In this document: in pieces, positions 43,042 through 54,854 of the stretch
Numbering within the stretch: the stretch's first letter is position 1
Layout of the letters: every line of letters starts with the position of its first letter
Assembly: GCA_964017065.1 (NCBI GenBank)
Contig: OZ024786.1
Location: 6,260,047-6,324,046 of the forward strand
Reading direction: 5' to 3'
Length of the DNA: 64,000 nt
Source: Haliclona indistincta
Lineage: Eukaryota; Porifera; Demospongiae; Haplosclerida; Chalinidae
Position numbers and translations under genes: made by a program
The notes under the pieces: generated by a model
Database searches by the model: none
What the model saw: only the letters and a program-made list of their open reading frames with translations
Told to the model about the DNA's origin: nothing

Positions 43042-44290
43042 TAATTGTTGAGTAAATATTTATTCAAACATTGCATGCATGGTTAGCCTGATGTTACATA
43101 TACAACTATGCATGAAAACTCAATGTTTGATCTTTCATTAGCGTCTGCAAGCCCCAAAAAATCAAAGCAAGAGAATTTTATTTTATTAATTAAATTATGA
43201 ATACGGTTGCAAATTACACAAGAGATATTAATGAACAATATAATAAATTGATCAGATGTGTCTGTTTCGTTATTAATTAACCATAATTTTAGTTACTAAA
43301 TTATTTCGTCGGGAATTTGATTTGCTCTTAACTGCCAGTATTTTGATTGTATGCAATAGCACATGCATCGGTGCTGGCTGGTGATCACCTTAGCTAGTAG
43401 TCTGTACTTTAATTAAGATATTATATGAGGAGCCACCTGCAATAGTAGTAGTCAGTGGTTTAATTATAAGTTTTTATTTGTATAAGTATAGATGCTATGT
43501 AGATGGAAATTTTTCCCCTTTTATTGAAGATTGGAAGAAGCAATAAAACAAGAGTAAGAACGCAATGGCAGGTCAAAATCTTCTGTGAATGCAGAATGTC
43601 GGCAAAATTCTCAAAGAAATGGTTTAAGTGCAGAAAGTGTAAACAATGGTTGTACGTATTTGGCAGTATATTGATCTCGAAGAAGAAGAACTGGACAAGA
43701 ACTGGACTTGCAAATTTTGTAGCTCATAGTCACTTCTTTCTTTCCTTTGCAATATTTTATTTCATTTTGTAAATATTATTATTGCCTAACTCGTAAAGCA
43801 GCTAGCTCTTTCTGAGATTATTATCTTACTTATACATGTACAAAGAATGTAAGTTCACTCTTTTGGTGTCCTTTTTTATCGAACAATAAGTTCCTGAAGA
43901 TCCTTTTTTAGTTCCTGGCAGTCTTAATAGTTCATAGATGTTCCATTATTATCACAAGAAAAATTTCTGGGGCCTGTATTGTTAATAACATTGGACCCCC
44001 TGAATAAAAACGAAGGGGTGGATTTTTCCATCACACTACCACTTTTCTACAATAATTATCGTAACTGAATTGTAGCTCAAAACACCAATGGCGTTCTTGT
44101 TCATCACATGATTCTAGTGGGGTATCGTTAGAATAAGAATATCGTTCCTATCGTTTCACTGAGTAAATATTACACCACACATTAATTTATGTTGTGTCTA
44201 ATAGCTGCAGTACTGAATGAGTTATGAATTTTCAGTGCAGAGCAAGTTTCCAACATTTTCTCCTTGCTAGCATACTTGCCCCGCCTCCTA
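43042..44290. other. No firm gene; degenerate MITE-like and zinc-finger-like traces
   Basis: 43290-43345 weakly matches the left part of the CYCTTTAGGG MITE. Around 43580-43720, CECRMSAKFSKKWFKCRKCK with a later NWTCKFC in another frame resembles a degenerate PHD-type Cys pattern. Neither is firm. Confidence 0.25.
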
Positions 44291-44480
44291 AATCCAGTCA
44301 AACGGTTTTCTTCATCTTCGCAGTTATAAATTTTATTTCCTTCGGCTTGAGGCATAAAGCTGATAGCGATTATAAGTCTCAGACACAGTAGCTCGCCGTA
44401 AAGTAGACGGGTTGGAAATCAACGTTGACCACACCCAACTATTGCGCAATCGCCACGTGAAGCTGGAAGAACAAGAACGA

Positions 44481-44568
44481 GGTCTTGTATCGGCTTGAGC
44501 AAGGTCTTGTAACGGCTCGAGCAAGGTCTTGTATCGGCTTGAGCAAGGTCTTGTATTGGCTGTTAGTG
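44481..44568. repeat. 22-bp tandem repeat x 4
   Basis: ggtcttgtatcggcttgagcaa repeats at 44481, 44503, 44525 and 44547. The left arm has a single copy at the matching place (about 31835-31855), so the expansion happened after the duplication. Confidence 0.9.
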
Positions 44569-45351
44569 TCATTCGAATTCCATACAGGTTTGTGACTACT
44601 AAACATGTGTTTTAGCTATGTTTGGTTTACGAATGTTTCTCTGCGCTGTTTAGGCAACGACACTGACCACTATGACTCAAGTTGATCATCGAAAGGCAGC
44701 GACTCGACCTGAACAGTGGACTGGTATGCATCAATGATCGTTGTTCGAGCTCGCAAGGTGATACAATTATTAACTCATGGTTATATTTCCAAGTGAGCCA
44801 CAACTCGTTCCATACTGTGTTTGTAATGATAGATAGTATCTGATATGTATGAAGGGTAGGTTATGCAAAGGTAGTGTATCAGGTCTGTACTACAGTGTGT
44901 GGGTGTATGGTCATGCTCAGCTGCTTTTGTGTGTAGCTAGAATAGCTATTGAATAACTATCGACTATGTATCATCACTGTTTGAGGGCATTTTGTGTCCA
45001 TGTGCAAGTCAAGAATCGTTTGCTTGTTGGTATTAGAGTCAGCCCTAGTGTTCTATTTTTATCAGACTATTCAGCATTGTGTGTATAGACCACCAGTGTT
45101 CTATATTCCATAGTTAGCCAGGCCCATTGTTCTAGCAGTGCTCTATTTCCCCAGCTGTGCTCTGTTTTCCTAAATCCAGTGCTCTGTCTTCCCTGTGATA
45201 ATGTGCTAATTTAACTGTCAAATAGCAAATATTACAATCATGAAATTCCAGACAATTTTCATTGAAGCACAAATTAAGTGATGAAATGCCAAACAGTCTT
45301 GATGCACCTGTGTTCACTTCATAGTAATACTAGTGGTGCAATTGCGAAAGT

Positions 45352-45576
45352 TCAGGGAGGGCACAGAGATCCATCCGTTTTTCTAGTCTCAAGCATATAG
45401 GAGCATAGCCATTTGCAAACCAATTCAGCTTCATCGCTACTCAAGATGTTGGGCAGTACAGCAGCATCCGAAGAACCAGATTCCCGAGATGTACGCCAAA
45501 TTTCAAAGTTAATCATTGCCCACTGGGTACTTTGCTCGGTCTTGGCGGCTTTCTCTAAAATGTTTTGGTTTGGCAA
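45352..45576 (-). pseudogene. Crypton-like recombinase N-terminal domain fragment
   Basis: Encodes WAMINFEIWRTSR, then LVCKWLCSYMLETRKTDGS. This corresponds to the N-terminal domain of Crypton/DUF3504-type recombinases (compare WMTRFVLEVRKKDGK in the intact gene at 21729). No catalytic residues are included. Confidence 0.5.
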
Positions 45577-45794
45577 AACGATTGGTGGATTCTTTTAATG
45601 GTCTAGAACGACTAGGCTTAGGTAGAGAAAGACACTTCTTTTTTCCTTGGTGGCTGGTTTTCCAACAGAAGGACACCTAGCTAGCTGTAGATTCGATACA
45701 GCATAGCACAGGGAGACCCTACCTACCTAGCTAGCCATCTTGCTGTGCATAAGGCATAGAATGCGCATGCGTAGACACCCTCGGCTGTTAATTA

Positions 45795-45995
45795 ATTAGA
45801 CGTTAGAATTTCACTACAGGATAGTAGTGCATGTCTAAAGAAATTGTGTAAGCAAGCTATGGTCGCTATCTCGCTCATGTGCTGTGCCCTGCACTCGAAC
45901 TGAACATTATAGACATACTCAGTTGAATTAGTGGTCAGCACTGATTGGCTTCTGATTGCATAACTAAAGCACTGCATTGTGATTGCTGTACAGAA
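45795..45995 (-). repeat. Inverted copy of the 56.4-kb element interior
   Basis: Reverse complement of about 56400-56580 (shared ttgtgtaagcaagctat and gtggtcagcactgattggc). Probably a truncated copy of the same non-autonomous element. Confidence 0.7.
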
Positions 45996-46678
45996 ATCAT
46001 GTATGCAGTGATGTCATGTATGTTGGCAACTACGTACCAGACCTCCTTCTGCAGCTGTTGCTGTATTTGTAGATAGTTTACTGCGTTTGTGGAATGGTAG
46101 GTAGTTGTGCTTGTGGATATTTGTGTAAATTTTTTTGAATTGGTCTTGAATAATTTCCTGAAAAATCTCACTGGCTGAATTCGTACCAAAGTTGAGTCGT
46201 TTGTACCTCCTGAGTCCCTCGTGTGTTGCAAATGTTGTGATGTAACGGCTCTCTGGGTCTGATGGTAGCCAGATCGAAGGTCTAGGTTAGGAAAACTGTT
46301 GCACCATTGAGTGTATAGATCAGATTGTCAACTGTTGGCATTGGGTGTCTCTCTCTTTTATGGCTTGGTTGGCCATTCTTATGGCTACACATTCTGTGTA
46401 TCTCTTCATTCTTCTTGGGAATTATGTAAGGCTGGACAATATATGGCAATATAGTTCCTCAATAAATTTTCCCAAAATATTGCGATAATTATTACTAAAT
46501 ACCTACTAAATTTTAAAAACTTTATTAAATGTTTCAATTTACATTATAGTGATTATACACAAAACACAAACAGAATACATGTGCTTACAAGTTCATTGCA
46601 AAAAAGACAGCTACTTTCTACTTTTTGAGGGTTCATACTAGCACGCAGTGGTGTAACTATCTGAGTGCTGGTAGCTCG

Positions 46679-46815
46679 TGGCTTCCTTTTTTCATTGCCT
46701 GGGTCACCTCAGCAAGCAGCTTTGCATGGTGATGGCGCAAGTGGGACAGCAGGTTTGATGTGAGAGACTTTCTTTTGCTGTAGTCCATTCCAACTACGTA
46801 CCGGACCTCCTTCTG
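46679..46815 (-). pseudogene. BED-type zinc-finger fragment
   Basis: Encodes KSLTSNLLSHLRHHHAKLL, the His half of a BED finger. The Cys pair that should precede it is missing. The same 25-bp word (caactacgtaccrgacctcc and five more bases) lies at both 46027-46051 and 46791-46815. Confidence 0.4.
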
Positions 46816-47800
46816 TTCATATTTCCTTCGTCAGATATGGTGTCATTGAGGCAAAATCAAGGCAAAATCAACAAGGCAAAATCAACAAGGCAAAATCTGT
46901 TTGCGTGGCGATGTAGTTTGTGAACAGTTCCTGCCTAGTTTATTGTATAGTTTGAGTACTGGTACGTGTAAATATATACATTTTGTGGTTCTTGATGCTT
47001 TGGATTCTCCGGTTGAAGCCATTTCTTGGTCCCACTTTTGTGAACACAACCGTACAAAATCTGTTTGATTGGTATTCGCTTTCACAGCATCTTTTGTTAG
47101 GTATATGATTGCATTGTTATAATTTAAGCTCTGTAACTTGTCTACAACCACAGTTTTTTAACGAAAAAAGCTCATGCATGTGGGCGTCTGACCGAGTCAC
47201 TGAATACTGTAGTACATTTTCATGAGTATGACGTCATTACAAGTGAAATACACATATTGACAATAGATTGTCACAGTTCACAAGATTGTGACAGAGCAGG
47301 CCTACACCTTTTGCATTCCAGTCCAGTCCACTGATTAGGGACAGCCTTGTATGTTCATGTGTAAGTCAAGAATTGTTTGGAATCAGCCCTAGTGTTCTAT
47401 TTTTACCAGACTATTCCGTGTTGTGTTCATTAATCTTTGTGTGCTCATGAGTGAGCTAAACATTGGATTGTTGGTTCTTGGTTGAAATGTTTCTTGTTGA
47501 CAATGCATCGAGACCACTTGTTGATAAGTCCCATAGCCATTGTAGTATCAAGGAGATCTGTGGTTGGTAACAATATTGCCTTTGTCGTAACTTGTACATA
47601 ATGTTTTGTAGTGCTTTGCACACTCCTTGGTTACCTGATTGCCTTCATGAGTCACATAGTTGATAAATTAATTTTTATAGTGAATTTAGACTTATTATTA
47701 ATAAGCAAATTTGCAATAATATGACCAACACTGAAGTTCAATAACCAAATAAACAAAGTGTACAGAAATAAAAAACAACAAAAAAACAACAACTTAAGTA

Positions 47801-47814
47801 CACACATACGCACG

Positions 47815-47869
<55 letters not shown>

Positions 47870-47889
47870 GCACACACACACACACACAC
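47801..47889. repeat. (CA)n microsatellite
   Basis: Alternating ca with a few cgca units. Confidence 0.95.
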
Positions 47890-50800
47890 CAAACAATAAA
47901 ATCAACAGGCAAAGGGGGTGAAGAGGTACAAGTTCCTAGTACAGAGAGAGCATTTCTGTACCGAATGCCTGCTGACAGGCGCTGTCTCAGATATGTTGTT
48001 GCCTTTAAGTTACTAGATTGCTGAGTGATTCTCCTTCCAAGGTCTTTCACGAAAGATTCTGTGCTGGGGACCAAAAACACCTGTCAATTCCATCGACATC
48101 GGAATAAAAAATAGACATCTTTGTGTATTAATATGGTGCATTGTGTTTTAATATGGCGCATAAAATTTTAGTCTGTTCTTACCTTGTTCTAAGCATTCAG
48201 CTGTTTTACACTGTAGTAGATGTGGTAGTGACTAGTTGTGATTTGACATTCAAAGTAAATGTAGTGATGGTTGTGGTTTATAGATGATGTGCCTTAATGT
48301 CTAGTTTTTATAGTGGCAAATATTGACCCTATGTGAGTAGAGAACTGGTTATTAACATTTTTTCATTTACTGTTATTAGGTGAATTTTTGGTATTATCTT
48401 GTAATTCTAGATTGTTTTAGTTGACTATTAGCTTTTATCTTATTTTTCCATTATTTTTCCCCTACACCTTAGTGCTATTGTTTATGCAATTAATGATCAG
48501 ACAATGAATGAAAATTATTAGTATTATTTTGTTTGATGAGAATCAAATTTACTCTTATGTCAAAAATTAATGTTTTTTTTGGTGTACTTCCATTGACATT
48601 ATTAATTTCTTGTCAATTTCTTGTACCATGGTTAGACTGTAACATCTGAATACACATCATGTATTTAATTTTTGTAAAATTTTGTAAACTTTTCAAATTT
48701 GTCAAGTTTGACTTGTCAAAATTTAATATAATTTTTTGTGTACTTTTAGGGCGTCGCTATGATCGTTTTCCGTTGATAGTACACTCCCCAGCCTTTTCTC
48801 ACTTTCTTTTACCATGGTTAGACTGTAACATCTGAATACACATCATGTATTTTATTTTGTAAATTTGTCAATTTATTTTGTCAAGTCAATCTGTCAAGCT
48901 TGACACAATTCATCAAGAATCTGTCTAAGTATCTGTTTACTACTGGAGCTCTTGTTAACAAGTTTTGGTCAACTTTTGGTCTTATCGAAATGAGTTTGGT
49001 CACGAAAATTTTACCAAGTTTACGTTGCAGAGTTTATGGTGTTTAAACACTTTTCTCAAGATACACTATACGAAAGCTTCTTTTTCCAACTCATTGGATG
49101 ATCTTAAAATTGGTCTTGTTATCAACTTTGGTCAGCTTTTGATATTAAGAAAAGTTACTGATAAAGTAGAGTTACTAAAGTTACTGATTGTGATAGTAAC
49201 ACACTTGGACGGTGTACCCCCACTGGTGGTGATGGCATTCACCAGTGAGTCGAGTTCTTCATCTTTCTTATAGTATAGCTTCTTGACAAGTGACCGCTTC
49301 AGCCATGGCTACTAGCAAGTATCATGAAATAAAGCAATCTATAATGAATGTCTTCTGGGATAATTATCTTACATTTTAACGAAAATGCCTTCACTACCTA
49401 TTACTCAAGTCATTGTAGATGGAGACCAATGTGTTTAAAAGAAACTAATAATATAAAGGATTTTTTATGGAGACCAGCGACGGCATCGTTGAACTATTTG
49501 TTGTCAAAATCTTTTAATTGTCAGTACGAAACAAGGTTATCTTTCATTAGCATTAAGTTTAGCTACAAAATGCAACGAATATCTTATTTACGATCTGTGA
49601 TGAACCACCATCCACGACAGTATGACTACACTACGATGAACATGTTCCACTTCATTCAGTGTGCAGTTTCATATCAGTCGATAGCTGCAAAATACCTGGA
49701 TGGAATTACATGATTATGTTGTGAAAGATATATACTAATCGGCTCTTTATTACTGACTTGTTATAATCTCTCGTTATCAACCATTCAACTTCTCTATCAG
49801 ATCTTTACTCTTCGAAATTGATGTTTTTTTTACAAAACTTATGTCTCCACGTGTTTCTAATGATAATTTAATTATTATTTTACTTGTAAACATTCAAAAC
49901 ACTTCATTTTGTTCAGTAAGTGCTCTTTTACATCATTGTTGTTTGGAAAACAGTTTTTTTCTTGTTACCTTTTCTTTGTTATTAATAATTATTATACTAT
50001 CTTTAACACAAAGATTTATTTCTGAATGAATTGTACTGTTCTGTTTTACTATTTCAAATAATTACTGTTCTCTTATATTCAGTATCATTATTCCTTATTC
50101 TTATCAATCATTTGTATTTTAATGTGAACACGTAAAGCTTGTCTTCATTAACATCTGACAATTGTGATATTATGATTTCTTTATTTTGACGTGCTACTTG
50201 TTTGCAATTTGTTTTTGCAACTTGTTTGCAAGTAGACGGGCAGTAGTAAGATGTGACGTGGTATCAGGCATTTGGGAGAACAGCTACACGCGAATAGCAA
50301 ATCGGTGCAGTTGATTTTTTTTTATTTTGACGTACTACTTGTTTGCAAGTTGTTTTTAAATAAGTTCACTGAATAGCTATGAGTATGTCATTGTTTATGG
50401 TAGAAATATTTTGAGCAAAGTTAGCTAGTTGAATCACCTCAACGGTAGCTCTTTTAGCAAAGCGCTTGCTCACGCCTGAGGCACAATTACCCCCGAGTGT
50501 ATGAACATGTAAAGCTTGTCTTCATTATTAGCACTTAATGACAATTGTGATGTATATAATATTAAGAATTTTTTATTTTGACGTGCTACTTATTTGAAAG
50601 TTGTTTTTAAATAAGTTCATTTTAAATTACTGAGTTAGTCATTTATTATGGTAGAAATATTTTGAGCAAAGCTAGCTGGTTGAATCATCTCACCTATAGC
50701 AAAGCTCCTGTAACAAAGTGCTCTCTTGCATTTTGCATTAGTGTACTAATACACTCAGCGGCATAGCTGCAATCAGTTTTCTGACCAGTTGTTGCCACAA

Positions 50801-52475
50801 TTAGAGTTTGAGTTTCACTTTCAGTTTGAAGTTTAAACAGCAATAACATTTAGGCAATACATAGTCAATACTTACAATTTGAGCCGCTTGTTTAGCAATA
50901 GTCAATTGTAGTGCAGCAATTTCTTGTTTAGCTGCTGCTTGCGAAGTCATCATTCATGTATTACTGAAAAAGAAGAGCTGAAAAAGAAAATCTCTAAAAG
51001 TGAAGACACGAAACATGCAGTAACTTCAAACTGAAACCACACAAAGCATATTTAGACATGTCTTTCAGGCTGGAATAACTATGATAATTATGAAATGAAT
51101 ACGTATTTGTTTGTCGTGTATGCATGATTCCTCGTTCGCTCGAACAGTTCGCTCTCGCCTCCTTGGCAATGTCACATAAGTGTGTCCACTATACATGACT
51201 CAGGGAGTGCCATCTGGGAGGCAAGAGAGAGGTCAACAACAATAATAGCAAAAGATTTATAGATTAATTACAAGATAAGATTTATCCATTAACTACTATA
51301 GTAGCTAGTTGATTCACCTCACCTATTGCCTTCTTAGTGAAATCGTCGTTCCCTCCTTGGCAATGACACATAAGCGTCTCCACTATACTTGATGCCATCT
51401 GGGAGGCAAGAAAGAGGTCAACCATAATAGCAAAGCAAACCAAACCACAGATTTATAGAAAGCTAAACTGACGGGATGCTGACATTTTCTTTACTTGGCC
51501 CTTACAATGAAGGAGTCACATGTTCCAATTGTGCATGACCTTTTCAATTTTTATGATGTCATTGTCACAGTGTCCGTATAATATAATATTAATTTTACTT
51601 GGTGGGAGGAGAGGGAAACTGTATGCCGATGGTGACGTGGCTCAAAATCTGTAAGTCACTCACAGGTATAAGATAGTGTCAACAGAATGTTATATCTTAG
51701 TTAATTTACTTGGTCCGGTTTCAAATGCTAGAGTAGGAGAGATCAAATGGTGCAGCACTAGGTATTGATGTGTAGGCAAGTGTCTTGGTAATATTGATGA
51801 AGTTGCCCAATGTGCTTGCCATCTTCTTAATCTACTAATGTTTACCTTCAAAGCTGTGAAATAGATTTGACAGAACTAGCAAAACCAAGTGGTCTAACTA
51901 GTCATAATAAATACATAATAAATAAGGGGTCATTATCCTCATTGTCATTATCCTCAGTAAAGGACCAAATCTGATTAATAATAATCGTTATTGAACACAG
52001 ATGTACAAACTTACAGAGCAATGATCCTCGCCATGTGGATCATGTACTGTAGCTTTGGTGTGATGGATACGAAGGATACAATTCAATAAATTCCTCATGA
52101 TGCTGCTCAATCAGTATCTGCAATATTTTAGATACAGTGTACAATTTCTTAAACTGAACTGTCCCAAACCTTGTGATATACCGTCTCTTCATATGAAATG
52201 GCAGGAGCAAACAAATGATCCATAATTCTTAGCTGGAGCAGGTAGTTCTCCCTGTTCTCATCACCCACCATCACTTTATTTGACAACGGGTCTGCTCAAT
52301 GTTGACCTCTTGATGGACGTTGGCTGTACATACTTGTCATACTTGTGTGTATGGAAGTCAGACATCAAGATTTTTGAAGATTCCCCTCCAACATTAGAAG
52401 TGTGTTTGTCACCCCAATATTTTTTTAGTGATTGTTATTATAATTTGAGAAATGTGTTGCACTTTCACTTTGAAT

Positions 52476-52627
52476 AATATCAGTCTTTATTAGGCTTCAG
52501 AGCAGCTAAGAATGCATCTTCTGTGTCCAGTAGTAGACGCTGTTTTCTCTCTTTTTCTTCTATTTCCCATTTCTTCTGGTTGAGCTCTAATTCTAACTTC
52601 TGTATTCTCAGTTTCTCCTCCTTCAAC
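52476..52627 (-). CDS. Coiled-coil C-terminal exon, unknown protein
   Basis: The minus strand reads LKEEKLRIQKLELELNQKKW then EIEEKERKQRLLLDTEDAFL and a stop soon after. This charged helix is typical of the C-termini of Myb/SANT-like or BEN-type transposon-derived proteins. An upstream stretch (52660-52870) may be another exon, but the frames do not join clearly. Confidence 0.3.
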
Positions 52628-53906
52628 TACGACTTACCTTTCGTGCATTCATCCAGTACGAGATGTATGAAGTTCACGGGATTTTTGGTAGGCTTACCTT
52701 AAGTTGCCGTCTCTTGAACTGCATGGGTGAACTGGGCATCAGCTGGCATGTAGAGAAGCGTCTGCCCACTTCGGCCTTCGTTGATTTCTTGGACGACGCC
52801 GCTTTGGGCTCGTCGCCCACTCCACACATAACACATAGCAGCAGCAGCACTGCTAAAAAATTGAAATCAATCATATTTTAAAAATTGAAGTCTATCGTAT
52901 TTTAATTGAGTATTTGTTATTCATGATACCTTCAGATATACTGTCTCTTCAGAAGAGATGGCAGGGACAAACAAGTAATCAACAATTTTGAGGAGAAGCA
53001 GATAATTATCCCAGTTATATATTATTCTATCAACTAGTAAATAATCGATTTCATCAATAACGGCGGCGCTATCTCGTATCACTCCGGCATTAAGGCCGGT
53101 GTGGTACACACATCATACATGTACTCTCCTGTGATCATGCCCAACCTGTGTCAAAATACTTAATACATAGTATCATTATTTTATTTTAACTTAGAGCTTG
53201 CCTGCTGGACAAAGAAATAATTCTCAATAAGCTACTGTAGCTTGCCCACAATTGGTAATGGTGTCATTAACTCTCCTCTTCTTCCTTCTCTTACCCATCC
53301 CTCTAGCCCCCCATCTAGAACCTAAGACAATCTCAGTTGGTTCCTATATTGTACACATGTGTTACATTATTCTGTAACACATGTTAAATAAGAGTAACTA
53401 ACCACAAAGTCCAAGTTGTTCCTGAGGTACTTTCTGAATTTGTGTTCAATCGACGTCCTCAAAAACGTTGTCGTATGACTTCAAGGCGGAGTGAACTATG
53501 CAGGTTCAGCAGCATGTACCACTTCTCATTCAATTTAACAAACAAAAGTCTTTAATTACCAAGTTAACTGTCGCATACACTAAGTATCAACTAATCCAGG
53601 CGGTATTTAGTACCACTCCACCACAAATGCGGGCAGTGTGCGCGGTACTCGGTCTCTCCTGATTTTTGGCACGACTTTCCTCAGACATGTATCTTCTTGA
53701 AAAAGAACTTAGCATAAAGCAATGGACAATGTTCATCTAACCTTTATAGATGATTTCGCAATACTAATGTGCACGTGGCTGACAAGCAGATAAATACAGC
53801 TTGCGCTGCCTTGGCATGAACCGGTCATTTGATTGCTTTAAAGTTACGAAAGGATGAGATAAAATAATGTTTGAGTGAGTGACTGACAGATTGTACAAAT
53901 TTGCAG

Positions 53907-54119
53907 CTAAGTAGTATTAATGTTAAAGGCGTATAGTACAAGGTCGTAAATGATAGCATCTGCGAATTCCAACATTGGAGCAGGAATTTCGTACCACTCC
54001 GCCATATAAGGCAGTGTGGTACTTTGCTGGAGATTCCTTTGTCTATCCATGGCTTGTATTACTACTTGATGAATAGTTGCAAAATCTGAAATATCCACTC
54101 CTTCGCCCCACCTTCCCAT
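53907..54119 (-). CDS. Small unknown ORF, right partner of 25605
   Basis: ORF with ATG 54119 or the internal MDRQRNLQQSTTLPYMAEWY; the frame includes EIPAPMLEFADAIIYDL. It is the better-preserved half of an inverted pair with 25605-25740. Function unknown. Confidence 0.3.
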   Translation of the reverse strand: MGRWGEGVDISDFATIHQVVIQAMDRQRNLQQSTTLPYMAEWYEIPAPMLEFADAIIYDLVLYAFNINTT

Positions 54120-54241
54120 TACTCCTATAGTTTAGATAGCTCACTCGCAATGCATGCACGATGCGTGGGCAGGTCAACAATTATGACGGAAGGTGAGATA
54201 TAGCTGATCAATAGATAAATTAGTGTACAACTTGAAGACTA

Positions 54242-54568
54242 TCATATCACACGAAAAATACAACATTGTACCATAAAGACCGGTTGAAGGATCAACACAT
54301 GGATGAAAAATAAATGTCTAGCAGGATAAGTAACGAAATATTCTCCACTACGGCCACAAATATACACCCTATCTCTGCCTCTTTCCCTGTTGACAAAATC
54401 AAGTAGCTCGAATCGAGTGACGGTGTATTTAACGTTATAAGCAGTACGTCTTCTGCTTCTGGAGGGAACAACAGCTTCAAGTTCCATGATAACAGATAAC
54501 ACGTGGTGGGTGTGTCCAATATTGGAGTCTTGACCAACCTGGTCCCCTGTGCCAGCAACACGGTGCAT
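54242..54568 (-). CDS. Hypothetical ORF, 108 aa
   Basis: ATG at 54568 (MHRVAGTGDQVGQDSNIGHT) opens a frame with a basic middle (VPSRSRRRTAYN) and a hydrophobic end. No splice sites or family are evident, and it may be fortuitous. Confidence 0.2.
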   Translation of the reverse strand: MHRVAGTGDQVGQDSNIGHTHHVLSVIMELEAVVPSRSRRRTAYNVKYTVTRFELLDFVNRERGRDRVYICGRSGEYFVTYPARHLFFIHVLILQPVFMVQCCIFRVI

Positions 54569-54854
54569 TGATACTGCACACTAACTACTGTGCTGTTGCT
54601 AAGACTAGACTAGTATCACTCTTCTGCTTATTAATCAATAAAAACAGCGTTTACTAGGCTACTAGCTGCTGCATAGACTACTAGATACGGATGACAAATC
54701 AAAACAACGAAGAATTCGAATTATGGTCAGGAATGTTCAACGGTAGCAGCTCCAGTTCAGTACTGAGATCGGCAGTTCCGGCATAGGTGTTAGAATCTTA
54801 GGGTGCATGGAGCATAGCTGTTTTGCTGGGCTAAGAAAATAATTATTATTAGAT

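Larger units (their letters stand above)
45076..47340. mobile_element. About 2.3-kb insertion in the right arm
   Basis: The arm sequence gtcaagaatcgtttg...gtcagccctagtgttctattttt...agactattc occurs on both sides (45008-45075 and 47350-47420), whereas the left arm has it once. The material between has no partner there. It contains a recombinase fragment, a copy of the 56.4-kb repeat sequence and a BED finger fragment, so it is itself a mosaic of elements. Confidence 0.5.
44290..51805. repeat. Right arm of the large inverted duplication
   Basis: Reverse complement of 26808-32086, as described for the left arm, but about 2.2 kb longer, mainly because of an insertion at about 45.08-47.34 kb. Apart from that insertion it holds no convincing gene. 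It includes AT-rich tracts and a CA repeat. Confidence 0.85.

Noticed and set aside
47652..48080. 142-aa minus-strand ORF with Cys-Val repeats
   Set aside because: Translation of the CA microsatellite.
49348..49713. 121-aa ORF in the right duplication arm
   Set aside because: The matching left-arm sequence (28.85-29.1 kb) does not keep the frame, so there is no sign of coding constraint.
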